Positions 26,901 through 36,786 of a stretch of DNA of 59,836 nt are shown one piece after another; position 1 is the first letter of the stretch; each line of letters starts with the position of its first letter. This DNA is from Clostridium lacusfryxellense (GTDB lineage Bacteria; Bacillota; Clostridia; Clostridiales; Clostridiaceae). Both the position numbers and the translations under genes were made by a program. The DNA lies in contig NZ_JAHLEB010000028.1 of assembly GCF_018861735.1 (NCBI RefSeq), positions 1-59,836 on the forward strand, in the 5' to 3' direction. The notes under the pieces are model-generated. The model did not search any database and had not been told where the DNA came from. It saw nothing but the letters and a program-made list of their open reading frames with translations.

Positions 26901-29900
26901 AACACTCTTCTATACATTTTCTCATCGTAAATTCAAAGTGAATATCCTTTGAAGAGTCTATAAGATATTCATTGTGAACTGGCGCTCCCCAGCTGTCATC
27001 TCCACCTACTCCCATTTGCTTTGCTGCAATGGTTACTACTGTATAATTCACTTTTGGGAGTTCATTATGATGCAATGCATTTTGAAGTTCAAACGCTGTA
27101 TATGGAGATACTCCGAGTTCAAATGTCGAGTTAATTGCATTAAACTCAATTCCAAATCCATTTTTATCTTTTATTCTCGCCCATCTAACTCCAGTATGGT
27201 TGCCACTTTCCTGAGGTACGATATACCCTGCAACATTTTGCGCTACGGATTTTTCATAAATCCCTATAGAAGCTCCATGAAGCCTATCCACATAATTTTC
27301 TTCCGGTCCTTTACCATACCACTTGAAGGTATCATAATCTACTGATAATTTAAATGCCATTGCGAATATTGGAAGGTCTGGCAACCCTTTAATTCCTTTA
27401 TAATCACAACTTACTTTAATTTCACCATTAGAATATACAGTATAAGCTACCTTTACTTTACTAAGTGTCGTAGCTAATAATTCATATGTATATACTACGC
27501 TAATACTAAAATCATCTTCAATTACCTGAACATCTATAAATCGTTGGAACATACTAGCTTGAAGCCATTGTCCACACCTAAACCCATGGTTAGTTCCCTT
27601 GTCATTATCAGTCATTGCTCTCCAATAAATTGGCATAGGTGTACGGGTTATCATTTCTTTTCCATCATATCTAAGCGATACAATCCCACCTTCTTGTTTT
27701 GAAAATAAGACACTGAAATTATCATTTTTAACCCCAATATTTATATCTCCATGAACAACTTGGGGTTTAATTAACTTTTTAGGGACCATGACTCCCTCTA
27801 ATTCAAAAACATACTGATCACATGCTACCACATGCCCCGCCTCAGCCCAAATAGTATTATTTTTAAGTTTAAATGATGTATTTAATAAATATTCTCCTAA
27901 GTCATCCACCTGTGGTAGTTTAAGACTAATATATTTTTCTTGGCCAGCATTAACAACAACTGTGATAAAGTCAATATAAATTTCTTTTCCATTAAAATCT
28001 AAGGAATACTCTAAAATATAATCAGAGGTATCCACAAACAAGTTTTCATTTTTAACCTTAACTCCATTTCTATCTGTAATTAATTTGATATTTTGATAAA
28101 GTTTCTTTACTTCTTGTGCCTTTGGAGAGGGTTTTCTGTCCGCATAAACTATTCCATTACCACAAAAGTTGTAATCTGTAGGTCTATCATCAAAATCTCC
28201 TCCATATGCAAAAACTTCCTCATTAAATCTGTCCTTTTTAATTATAAACTGATCTATATAGTCCCAAATAAATCCACCTTGATAAAGCTGATATTTACTT
28301 TCTAGTTCAACATATTTGTGCATTGCTCCACAGGAGTTTCCCATAGCGTGCATGTATTCACAGCTTATATACGGTTTTTCTGGATCATTATTTAAATACT
28401 CTTCAATCTCAAAAACCTTAGCATACATTCTGCTTTCCATATCACTAGTTTCATTAAAACTTCTATCCCAGAATACCCCTTCATAATGAACTAATCTTGA
28501 AGGATCTTTTTCTCTAAAATACTTTGACATCTTATATATGTTTTCTCCACCAAATGATTCATTACCACAAGACCATATTAAGATGCTGGGATGATTCTTA
28601 TCTCTTTCTAGCATTGAACTTGCCCTATCAAGTACTATGTCTAACCACTCTTTTTTATTGCCAGGAATAACCCAATCTGGTTTGATTTTGCCCATCTTTT
28701 GCCAAGATCCATGAGTTTCTAAGTTAGTTTCATCTATTAAATATATTCCATATTCATCGCAAAGGTCATACCAATAACTTTGATTTGGATAATGGGAAGT
28801 TCTCACTGAATTTATATTGTTTTGTTTTAAAAATTTTATGTCCCATACCATATCTTCTTTAGTTATAGCTCTACCTGTCCTAGCGTTAAATTCATGACGA
28901 TTTATACCCTTAAACACTATTCGTTTACCATTTATGTGCATAACCTTATTTATCATTTCAAAACTTCTAAACCCAACCTTTTGTGGTACTATCTCCACCA
29001 CTTTTTCGTCAATTCCTCGAATGACAGCTAAGAGAGTGTAAAGGCATGGATTTTCAGCGCTCCAAAGCTCTACATTATTAACATTTAACTCTAAATACAT
29101 CTTACTTTCTAATGAGTTTCCTATGCTTTTGGATACGCATGTACCATTTTTATCAACGAGTTCTAAATCTATGGTAAAATTAGTTTCTCCCTTTATCTTT
29201 AATTCTAGCTTTAAAACTGCATTTTTATAAGACTTATCTATGTCTGTTTTCACGAATAAATCTTCAATATGAGTTTTGGGAATAGAATATAAATATACAT
29301 CCCTAAATATTCCTGAAAAACGCCAAAAATCTTGGTCTTCTAGCCAGCTGCCTGTTGATCTTTTATATACCTCCACGGCCAGCTTATTTTCACCTTCTTT
29401 AATATAGCTAGTTAAGTCAAACTCTGATGGAGTAAAACTATCCTCACTATATCCTATAAATTCACCATTTAACCAAAGGTAAAAAGCATTTTCCACACCC
29501 TGAAAAGAAATATATATAGGTCCCTCTTTAATATTTTCATCAATATTGAAATACTTTACATAACTTCCAACAGGATTGTATTCCTCTGATATCTCTGGTG
29601 GTTTTATTTCACTATGGCCATCAAAGGGATACATGGTATTTATATATTGAGGTTTATCATAACCTTGAAGCTGTATATGCGCTGGAACTTTTATATCCCT
29701 AAAACAATGACAATCAAATTCAGGTTTATAAAATTCTTTAACTCTAGAACTTGGATTTATTGCAAAACTAAACTTCCAATTTCCATTTAAACTTTGTCTA
29801 AGGCTCATTGCGCCTGTTGTCTCTTCTTCTTTTCCCTTATAATATTTATGATCTGAATGAGCCTCAATTCTGTTAACAGCAAAAACTGAAGTATCAGAAA

Positions 29901-29931
29901 GCCAATCTAAAGTTGGATCTTTAAAATTCAT
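26899..29931 (-). CDS. Glycoside hydrolase family 2 beta-galactosidase (LacZ-type)
   Basis: The protein of 1010 residues has the full large LacZ plan: jelly-roll sugar-binding domain, immunoglobulin-like domains, TIM barrel and a C-terminal beta-sandwich. The general acid E458 (CGNESFGG) and nucleophile E525 (SCEYMHAMGNS) align with E461 and E537 of E. coli LacZ. The start is set at 29931 because GGAGG lies just before it; the longer frame runs through that site. No signal peptide is seen, so it acts in the cytoplasm on sugars brought in by the ABC importer whose permease genes lie upstream. Terminal galactose on oligosaccharides is a likely substrate. Confidence 0.93.
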   Translation of the reverse strand: MNFKDPTLDWLSDTSVFAVNRIEAHSDHKYYKGKEEETTGAMSLRQSLNGNWKFSFAINPSSRVKEFYKPEFDCHCFRDIKVPAHIQLQGYDKPQYINTMYPFDGHSEIKPPEISEEYNPVGSYVKYFNIDENIKEGPIYISFQGVENAFYLWLNGEFIGYSEDSFTPSEFDLTSYIKEGENKLAVEVYKRSTGSWLEDQDFWRFSGIFRDVYLYSIPKTHIEDLFVKTDIDKSYKNAVLKLELKIKGETNFTIDLELVDKNGTCVSKSIGNSLESKMYLELNVNNVELWSAENPCLYTLLAVIRGIDEKVVEIVPQKVGFRSFEMINKVMHINGKRIVFKGINRHEFNARTGRAITKEDMVWDIKFLKQNNINSVRTSHYPNQSYWYDLCDEYGIYLIDETNLETHGSWQKMGKIKPDWVIPGNKKEWLDIVLDRASSMLERDKNHPSILIWSCGNESFGGENIYKMSKYFREKDPSRLVHYEGVFWDRSFNETSDMESRMYAKVFEIEEYLNNDPEKPYISCEYMHAMGNSCGAMHKYVELESKYQLYQGGFIWDYIDQFIIKKDRFNEEVFAYGGDFDDRPTDYNFCGNGIVYADRKPSPKAQEVKKLYQNIKLITDRNGVKVKNENLFVDTSDYILEYSLDFNGKEIYIDFITVVVNAGQEKYISLKLPQVDDLGEYLLNTSFKLKNNTIWAEAGHVVACDQYVFELEGVMVPKKLIKPQVVHGDINIGVKNDNFSVLFSKQEGGIVSLRYDGKEMITRTPMPIYWRAMTDNDKGTNHGFRCGQWLQASMFQRFIDVQVIEDDFSISVVYTYELLATTLSKVKVAYTVYSNGEIKVSCDYKGIKGLPDLPIFAMAFKLSVDYDTFKWYGKGPEENYVDRLHGASIGIYEKSVAQNVAGYIVPQESGNHTGVRWARIKDKNGFGIEFNAINSTFELGVSPYTAFELQNALHHNELPKVNYTVVTIAAKQMGVGGDDSWGAPVHNEYLIDSSKDIHFEFTMRKCIEEC

Positions 29932-29975
29932 ATATATATCAACCTCCATTTTCATTCTAGTTATACAAAGTTTTA

Positions 29976-30794
29976 CTAGCCTTTAACAGAGCCAAGCATA
30001 CCCGCAACAAAATGTTTTTGCATCAAAAAGAAAACTAATGCTGTTGGAAGGGTTGCTACTACAATCCCAGCCATAATCATTCCATAATCTGGAGAATAAG
30101 ATGATCCCATGGTAGAAATAATGAGTGGTACTGTTCTTTTTTCTGGACTTTGTAGTGCAATTAGAGGCCACATATAATTATTCCAACTGCTCATAAATGT
30201 AATAATTGCAGCTGCCGCATATGTAGATTTCATTGTAGGCACATAAATCCTTGTAAATATTTGAATTTCATTTAATCCATCAATACGCCCCGCTTCTAAA
30301 ATATCTTTTGGGAACGATTTTGTATTTTGTCTAAAAAAGAATATTAAAAATGCAGTAGATATACTAGGAATAATTACTGCTGCTGTAGTGTTTAACCCAA
30401 AAAATGTAAAAGTACTAAACATCTTAAATAAGGGTATCATAAGTGCTGCAAATGGAATCATCATAGACAGTAATAATATATTAAAAATTCTATCTCGCAC
30501 TTTATTTTTATATATCTCAAATCCATATCCTGCAAGAGAGGCTACAATTAATGCTAAAATTGTTGTTATTATTGCAATTTTACCTGAGTTCCAAAGCGAC
30601 ATTGAAAAATTCAAATCAGACTTAAAAAGGTTATTTACATTTTCAAATAAATGCGTACCTGGCATTAATGATCCTCTAGACACATCTACTGATTTATTTG
30701 TCATACTTATAATCATCCAAATAAACGGAAAAATAGAAATTATAGATACTATACTTAAAAATATATATTTAAATGAGTTTCTTATCTTATTCAT
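29976..30794 (-). CDS. Sugar ABC importer permease, MalG-type
   Basis: The 272-residue protein has six membrane helices and the EAA loop (ILEAGRIDGLNEIQIF) that docks with the ATPase. It begins directly after the stop of the partner permease. Together with the lipoprotein at 31762 it forms a CUT1-type oligosaccharide importer. No ATPase gene is present nearby, so a shared MsmK/UgpC-type ATPase encoded elsewhere probably energises it. Confidence 0.92.
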   Translation of the reverse strand: MNKIRNSFKYIFLSIVSIISIFPFIWMIISMTNKSVDVSRGSLMPGTHLFENVNNLFKSDLNFSMSLWNSGKIAIITTILALIVASLAGYGFEIYKNKVRDRIFNILLLSMMIPFAALMIPLFKMFSTFTFFGLNTTAAVIIPSISTAFLIFFFRQNTKSFPKDILEAGRIDGLNEIQIFTRIYVPTMKSTYAAAAIITFMSSWNNYMWPLIALQSPEKRTVPLIISTMGSSYSPDYGMIMAGIVVATLPTALVFFLMQKHFVAGMLGSVKG

Positions 30795-31685
30795 TTATTT
30801 ATCATCTCCCGCCACTTTAAATTGTATTAATGATAATACAATTATCATAATTACAATAGTATAAGATACCGCTGCCGCGTATCCAAAATTCGGAGTATAT
30901 TTAAAACTTAAGTTATATATGTACTGTGATATTGTAGTTGTTGCATTTCCTGGACCACCTTTTGTTATATTCATTACCTCATCAAATAATTGCAAAGTAC
31001 CCGTAGTTGACATAACTGTAGTAAATAAAATAATTGGTTTTAATAGGGGAACGGTAATACTAAAAAACTGTTTTACTGATGTCGCTCCATCTATTTTTGC
31101 TGCTTCGTAAATACTTGGATCAATATTTTGTAATCCGGCTAAATAAAATATCATGTTATATCCAGTCCAACGCCAAGTTATAGCTATTATTATAGTTATT
31201 TTAGCCCAAAATGGACTAGTAATCCATTCTATTGGTGAATTTAATAAATGTAAATTTAATAGTATTTTATTCATTAACCCGTCATTTGAAAATAAACTTT
31301 TGAATATTACAGAATAAGCAACCAAGGATGTTACACAAGGCAGAAATATTGCAGTTCTAAAAAAGGCCTTTCCTTTTAGCTTATCATCATTTAAAAGTAC
31401 AGATATAAACAATGCAAGTAGAATCATTATAGGAACCTGTATTGCTAAATAAATGAGGGTATTAAAAACTGATTTTTGAAATATATTATCAGTAAACAAT
31501 CTAGCATAATTAGCAATTCCTACAAATCTAAGATTATTTCCCATACCTGATTGTAATGACGTAATAAACGCTTGTATCATTGGATAAAAAACAAAAGAAC
31601 CAATTATAAGTATACTAGGCAAGGTAAATAACCAACCTACCTTATCATAATTTTTGTTTAAATTATTCTTTTTCACAAATTTCAT
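30795..31685 (-). CDS. Sugar ABC importer permease, MalF-type
   Basis: The 296-residue protein has six membrane helices and an EAA loop (IYEAAKIDGATSVKQFF). It follows the binding-protein gene by 76 bases, which hold a stable hairpin, and its stop abuts the start of the MalG-type partner. The start is supported by AAAAGGAGG. Confidence 0.92.
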   Translation of the reverse strand: MKFVKKNNLNKNYDKVGWLFTLPSILIIGSFVFYPMIQAFITSLQSGMGNNLRFVGIANYARLFTDNIFQKSVFNTLIYLAIQVPIMILLALFISVLLNDDKLKGKAFFRTAIFLPCVTSLVAYSVIFKSLFSNDGLMNKILLNLHLLNSPIEWITSPFWAKITIIIAITWRWTGYNMIFYLAGLQNIDPSIYEAAKIDGATSVKQFFSITVPLLKPIILFTTVMSTTGTLQLFDEVMNITKGGPGNATTTISQYIYNLSFKYTPNFGYAAAVSYTIVIMIIVLSLIQFKVAGDDK

Positions 31686-31709
31686 GGATTCAGCCTCCTT
31701 TTTATAAGT

Positions 31710-31744
31710 TAATCCTTTGCTAATCTATGATTAACAAAGGATTA
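31710..31744 (-). other. Intercistronic hairpin between the sugar-binding lipoprotein gene and its permease genes
   Basis: The arms TAATCCTTTG and CAAAGGATTA enclose a second inner stem (TAATC/GATTA). There is no T run, so it is better read as an mRNA-stabilising or processing hairpin that raises binding-protein expression over the permeases than as a terminator. A comparable hairpin follows the other binding-protein gene (41771-41809). Confidence 0.65.
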
Positions 31745-31761
31745 TAAAACTGTAAGTTCAG

Positions 31762-33078
31762 CTAGTTAATTGCAGCGGCTTCTGCTTGCTTTTGAGCATC
31801 TTTAAGCGCTGTACTTATATCTGCACCATCTTTTACTATAGATTGAACTGTTCCAGTTAATATATCTTCTATAGTATAAGTGTATAAGCCATAGTTAACT
31901 GAAGGTATTTCTGATGTCCATTTAGATAAATCCTGTAATATCTTTTGTCCACCATAAAATTCAACAGATTTTTGATAGTTTTCTGTAGTTGAAGAAGCTT
32001 TTAAAGTACTTGTAAGATTAATCTTATCTGCTAAAGTATTCATAAGGTCTTTATTTGTTCCAAAAGTTTTAGCAAGAAAATCTGAAGCTAGTTCTGAATC
32101 TCCCACCTTATCTAAAACATACCAACTTGCTCCTCCAATATTAGAAGCATTTACTGATGATTTCACAGCGCCGAGTTTTGGTATAGCTGCAACTGCCCAT
32201 TTTCCACTTTGATCTGTTGCTTTAGTTATTGAGCTTGAAATCCAGCATCCTGTTGGTACAGAAGCAACCTCACCCTTTTGGAAAGCACCTACAAATTGAT
32301 CCCAATCAGAAATTTGTTTTACTATTCCCGATTCCATAAGCTGTTTATATACTTTAATACCTTCTTTTAATGCCTCGTTATTTTCTAAATTTACAGTTGT
32401 TCCATCCTCTTTTACATACCATTGACCAGCTGATTGCATCATTATTCTTAATATTCCTAAGTCATTAGGATCCATGGTAAGCATTGCCTTTCCTGTTTTA
32501 GCTTTTACTGCTTTACCAATTTCTATAAATTTTTCCCATGTTATGTTTTCCATGTCTGATTTTTCATATCCAGCCTGCTTTAATAAATCCGTTCTATAAA
32601 ATAAAGCAGCTACACCACTATCAAAAGGAACTCCGTAAAGCTTTCCATTTGAACTGTCTGATTTAAGCTTATATTCCATAAAATCTGTTGCCTTAATTTT
32701 ACTAGACATATCTGTAAAAGAATCAGGATATGAAGTCAAAAAGTTTTGTACTCTATAATCTTCAATAAGAACTATATTAGGTAGCCCTTCAGTAGTATTT
32801 GAACTTAAATTTGTATTTAACTTTTGTACTATATCATCTTGAGCCATTTCTACTATTTGAACTTCTACCCCTGGATTTTCCTTTAGGTAAATTGCTTTTG
32901 CTTCTTTAGCCGCAACCACATTAAAAGTTCCATCCCATGCCCATATTACAATTTTTTTATTTGTGGTATCTGCTTTAGTATTTTCTTTAGTATTTTCTTT
33001 AGTGCTTTTTGCACAGCCTGCTATACCAAGTGCCATAACAACAGTTAGAGCAATAGCTATTAGTTTTTTAGTTTTCAT
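31762..33078 (-). CDS. Sugar-binding lipoprotein of an ABC importer
   Basis: The 438-residue protein has a lipoprotein signal peptide with the lipobox LGIAGC (Cys about 22) and a Thr/Lys/Asn-rich linker, followed by a family-1 extracellular solute-binding fold. It captures an oligosaccharide outside the cell for the MalFG-type permeases encoded next. The gene is first in the operon that ends with beta-galactosidase; a candidate CcpA (cre) site lies about 36-50 bases before the start. Its divergent neighbours are a YesN/YesM sensing pair. Confidence 0.9.
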   Translation of the reverse strand: MKTKKLIAIALTVVMALGIAGCAKSTKENTKENTKADTTNKKIVIWAWDGTFNVVAAKEAKAIYLKENPGVEVQIVEMAQDDIVQKLNTNLSSNTTEGLPNIVLIEDYRVQNFLTSYPDSFTDMSSKIKATDFMEYKLKSDSSNGKLYGVPFDSGVAALFYRTDLLKQAGYEKSDMENITWEKFIEIGKAVKAKTGKAMLTMDPNDLGILRIMMQSAGQWYVKEDGTTVNLENNEALKEGIKVYKQLMESGIVKQISDWDQFVGAFQKGEVASVPTGCWISSSITKATDQSGKWAVAAIPKLGAVKSSVNASNIGGASWYVLDKVGDSELASDFLAKTFGTNKDLMNTLADKINLTSTLKASSTTENYQKSVEFYGGQKILQDLSKWTSEIPSVNYGLYTYTIEDILTGTVQSIVKDGADISTALKDAQKQAEAAAIN

Positions 33079-33113
33079 AATTAAAATCCCCCTTTAAATT
33101 TGGTTTAGATTAG

Positions 33114-33128
33114 TTTAAACGGTTTCAT
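33114..33128 (-). promoter_or_regulatory. Candidate catabolite-responsive element (cre) before the sugar importer operon
   Basis: On the minus strand, ATGAAACCGTTTAAA matches the WTGNAANCGNWNNCW consensus at all but one fixed position. It lies just upstream of the binding-protein start, where CcpA could block transcription when glucose is present. Confidence 0.6.
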
Positions 33129-33304
33129 AATCTCTAACTTAATTTTATATCAAATCTTGAAAATCAAATAGTATTATGTTTATATAAATTTGTGCTATTT
33201 TAATAAAGATGATTTAAATATAAATATAAAATTTGTACTTTTTTAAGATTCTATAATTATTTTAATATATATTGCATTTACATTAGTTTGAGTTTTAGTC
33301 CCAA

Positions 33305-33347
33305 TTGAATTAACTTTAATATTACTATATACTGTAATAACAGTATA
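33305..33347 (+). promoter_or_regulatory. Promoter of the yesN-type gene with an overlapping palindrome
   Basis: TTGAAT (33305-33310), a 17-base spacer and TATACT (33328-33333) form a good vegetative promoter. The -10 is also the left arm of the inverted repeat TATACTGT-AATA-ACAGTATA (33328-33347). A protein bound there would cover the promoter, which suggests autoregulation. Confidence 0.65.
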
Positions 33348-33388
33348 CAACTCAATTAAAAAGAAATAATTTAAAAGGATTTGATCTA

Positions 33389-34954
33389 TTGAGTAACCTA
33401 TGTAAAATTTTAATAGTAGATGATGAATATTTGTTAAGACAAGGTATTAAGCACCTCGTAGATTGGAATAAAGAGGGTTTCGAAATCATAGGGGAAGCAT
33501 CTAATGGAAAAGAAGCTTTAGATTTTATAGAAAAGCTTAAGCCTCACATAATAATTTCAGATATAGTTATGCCCGTTATGGATGGCGTAGATCTCGCAAA
33601 GATAGTGAAAACAAAATATCCTGATATACAAATAGTTATTTTAAGTGGTTATAGTGATTTTAATTATGTAAAAGATACATTCAAATTAGGTGTAAAGGAT
33701 TACGTTTTGAAACCAAAATTAAATCCCGAGGAGCTTGTTTTGCTTTTAAAAAACACTGCTAGTAATATTCCTAATTTTATTATGCCTACTCCTGAAAATA
33801 GTAACACCTTAAATATAAACAATCTCTTATCCAAATTAATTTCTGGCTTTTATACAAATTTCAATGAAAAAACTGTAGAGGATACTTTCCCTCTTGAATC
33901 TTTTTTTCTAATAGGAGACAATATTAAAAAAATAAACAATATAAATTCCATGAGCCTTTTATCTTTAAGATCTATTTTATCAAAGGCCGCAAAAATATAT
34001 CTTAAAGACTTAATATATTATGAAGTAGAGGCCGACAGTAATTTATTTTTACTTATAATAAATTTAAAAGCAGAGAATTATTCCAAGGTATTAGATCAGA
34101 TTAACCTTATGCTAAGCGAAGTTTCAAAGGACATTCCCGAAATATTTTTCGTATTAAGTAAGCTTTTTAATTCCTTATATGAATTAGAAGATGTTTATAT
34201 AAATAATCTAAGGCCACTACTTGGGTATAAATTTTATTTTAAAGGTAAAAATCTTATTACTTATGATGATTTACCTAAAAATAACTTAAAACAAAAATTC
34301 GATTTTAAGTACTACGCTGACCAAATATATTTGCTTAATATAGATAACGCTTTAAATTATTTAAAGGAGTACCTTTGCAAGTCGATAACAAATAACAATA
34401 TTAATGAATTTGAATTAAAAACACTTTTTGAAAATGCCCTATATAATATTATAAATATTTTAGATGAACTTAATTTCAATATGGAAGAGATGAACAATTC
34501 AAAGTTAGAATATTTTCAAAAAATAGATGAAACTAAATCTTCTGATGAATTATTACATTTACTAGATATCATAACAAAAGAGATACGATTATTATTAAAT
34601 AATCAAGAAAGTAAACTAAATGATCATATGATAAATAAAATTATTGAATACATCTCAAATCATTATTATGAACAATTGTCCCTTAAACAAGTGGCTGATA
34701 TATTTCATTTTAACTATTACTATTTATCCTCATATTTTAGTTCTCACAACCCAGAAGGATTTAGCGAATATCTAAATAAAATTCGCGTACAAAAATCTGT
34801 TGATCTTTTGAGAAATGAAAAAATTCCGGTATCAGAAATAAGTTTTATGGTGGGATATTCCGATCATAGTTATTTTTGCAAGGTATTTAAAAAATTCAAG
34901 AATCTTACTCCAAGTAAATTCAGAAGAAATATTCAAGATGGTAAAAGAGGTTAA
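33389..34954 (+). CDS. YesN-type response regulator with AraC DNA-binding domain
   Basis: The 521-residue protein starts at a TTG codon with AAAAGGA nine bases before it. Residues 1-120 form a receiver with D11-D12 and phospho-site D58 (SDIVMPVMDG). A long middle region without known motifs follows, then a C-terminal pair of AraC helix-turn-helices (VADIFHFNYYYLSSYFS and VSEISFMVGYSDHSYFCKVF). It works with the YesM-type kinase encoded three bases later. It diverges from the sugar importer/beta-galactosidase operon, which it most likely controls. Confidence 0.92.
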   Translation: MSNLCKILIVDDEYLLRQGIKHLVDWNKEGFEIIGEASNGKEALDFIEKLKPHIIISDIVMPVMDGVDLAKIVKTKYPDIQIVILSGYSDFNYVKDTFKLGVKDYVLKPKLNPEELVLLLKNTASNIPNFIMPTPENSNTLNINNLLSKLISGFYTNFNEKTVEDTFPLESFFLIGDNIKKINNINSMSLLSLRSILSKAAKIYLKDLIYYEVEADSNLFLLIINLKAENYSKVLDQINLMLSEVSKDIPEIFFVLSKLFNSLYELEDVYINNLRPLLGYKFYFKGKNLITYDDLPKNNLKQKFDFKYYADQIYLLNIDNALNYLKEYLCKSITNNNINEFELKTLFENALYNIINILDELNFNMEEMNNSKLEYFQKIDETKSSDELLHLLDIITKEIRLLLNNQESKLNDHMINKIIEYISNHYYEQLSLKQVADIFHFNYYYLSSYFSSHNPEGFSEYLNKIRVQKSVDLLRNEKIPVSEISFMVGYSDHSYFCKVFKKFKNLTPSKFRRNIQDGKRG

Positions 34955-34957
34955 CTT

Positions 34958-36736
34958 ATGTCTAAAATTATAAACAAATTAAAAAGCAACAGCTTATTTT
35001 TCAAGTTAACATTGATTATGTTAATTAGCACCATCAGCATTTCTATTATAACTGCATATACAATAATGAATATTTCTAAGAAAGTATTTATTAATAACTT
35101 TAGTATTACAAACACTAAAATTTTAAATCAAATTGGATCTAACTCTGCTGATTTAAACGATAAACTTATAAGTCTTATGAATACCGTGAACAATAGTTGG
35201 GCCTTTAGACGATACCTTAGTGAATATAATACTAGTATAATAGATCAATCAAATATTATATATAACATTAAGCAGCATTTAAAAGTTAATGATGCCAACT
35301 TGGATTCTAAAGACATTGATTTTTTATTGATTGGATCTAATAATTCCACATATATAAGAAGCTCTGCTTTATTAACAACTCCAGTACATGATATTAAAGA
35401 AAATCAAATAACAAAAAACTCTCTTAAAAATCCAGATAAGTTATTATACCAATATAGCAACTCCGGATTTAACAGTTTGACTGAGCATAAAAATGTTATT
35501 ATCGCTACAAAGGTATTACAAGATCGAAGGACAAAAAAGCAATTTGGGATGCTGTACGTAAGTATAGATGAACATACTTTTAAAAACCTCTATTCTAATT
35601 TTACGACTAAGAGCAATGACGTTGTTATAATCTCCTCCGATGGTACTATTGTTTCTTCTAATAAACAAAGTATTATCGGAACTAAAGATAAAAATCTGCT
35701 TAATGTAGCAAAACAAATAAGAACCGATAACCTTAAGTTTAAAAATTTAAAATTAAATAACAAAGATTACACCGTTCTAGCAGAGTATATGCCCATTTAT
35801 AATTTCTACTTAGTAAATCTTATAGATACAAAACTTGCTTTAGAAGATATGTATAATATAAATGAAATAGTTCTGAACTGTGCAATAATAATAATTATTT
35901 CAGTTGCCATACTATTTGTAATTACAAGAAAAACTATAAAACCCTTAAGAGTTTTAGTAAAAGAGATGTCTAAGGTGACACAAGGTGACTTCAATAATCA
36001 CATAAATCTAGCAGGCTGCTCTGAAATAAAAAACTTAAGCAGTTCATTTAACTATATGTTAGACGACTTAAACAGTTATGTAGAAAAGTTACTTATGGCC
36101 CAAAAGGAGCAAAGAAAATCAGAACTATCTGCACTACAAATGCAAATTAATCCTCATTTTATCTATAACACCCTAGCCTCTATTAAATTGCTAGTTTTAA
36201 AAGAAGATAAAGAAAAAACAAACCAAACCATAAATTCATTTATTTCATTATTACAAAATACCATTAGCGAAACCAGTGAAACAATTACCGTAAATCAAGA
36301 AATAGAAAATTTGGAAAACTACGTCTTTATAAATGAAGCTAGATGTGGAGATAACATAAAGGTTAATTTCCATGTACTCGAGCAGTGCACGAGTTACAGA
36401 CTTCCAAAGCTAGTACTTCAGCCATTTGTTGAAAATGCTCTTTTCCATGCATTTACAGGAAATACTGAAGGTCGAATACATGTTTTTATATCGGTTAAAA
36501 ACAATAATTTGCTTTGTGAGATAATAGATAACGGGATAGGCATAGATGAATCCCAACTACAAAATTTATATTCTCATCCTACTTCTAAGCATAAACATTT
36601 TACAGGAATAGGAATTAAAAATGTTGATGATAGGATTAAACTTCTTTATGGAAATGATTATGGGGTTACTATAACTAGCATAGTAAATGTAGGAACTACA
36701 GTTATTGTGTGTTTGCCTTTAATTGATAATAAGTGA
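34958..36736 (+). CDS. YesM-type sensor histidine kinase
   Basis: The 592-residue protein has membrane helices at about 13-33 and 302-322 enclosing a large extracellular Cache-like sensor, then HAMP, a HisK_3-type phospho-region (QMQINPHFIYNTL, where the His is the phospho-acceptor) and an HATPase domain ending in a GIGIKNVDDR G-box. It should sense an extracellular sugar or binding-protein complex and phosphorylate the response regulator encoded just before. The stop codon lies inside the terminator hairpin. Confidence 0.93.
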   Translation: MSKIINKLKSNSLFFKLTLIMLISTISISIITAYTIMNISKKVFINNFSITNTKILNQIGSNSADLNDKLISLMNTVNNSWAFRRYLSEYNTSIIDQSNIIYNIKQHLKVNDANLDSKDIDFLLIGSNNSTYIRSSALLTTPVHDIKENQITKNSLKNPDKLLYQYSNSGFNSLTEHKNVIIATKVLQDRRTKKQFGMLYVSIDEHTFKNLYSNFTTKSNDVVIISSDGTIVSSNKQSIIGTKDKNLLNVAKQIRTDNLKFKNLKLNNKDYTVLAEYMPIYNFYLVNLIDTKLALEDMYNINEIVLNCAIIIIISVAILFVITRKTIKPLRVLVKEMSKVTQGDFNNHINLAGCSEIKNLSSSFNYMLDDLNSYVEKLLMAQKEQRKSELSALQMQINPHFIYNTLASIKLLVLKEDKEKTNQTINSFISLLQNTISETSETITVNQEIENLENYVFINEARCGDNIKVNFHVLEQCTSYRLPKLVLQPFVENALFHAFTGNTEGRIHVFISVKNNNLLCEIIDNGIGIDESQLQNLYSHPTSKHKHFTGIGIKNVDDRIKLLYGNDYGVTITSIVNVGTTVIVCLPLIDNK

Positions 36737-36770
36737 AAAACCTCAACTAAAGAGTTGAGGTTTTTCACTT
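36731..36770. terminator. Bidirectional terminator between the YesM-type gene and the YdcF-like gene
   Basis: AAGTGAAAAACCTCAACT and its reverse complement form an almost perfect 18-bp stem around a four-base loop. Internal A and T runs give function in both directions; it includes the stop codon of the kinase. Confidence 0.9.
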
Positions 36771-36786
36771 ATTTAGGATTTACTAA

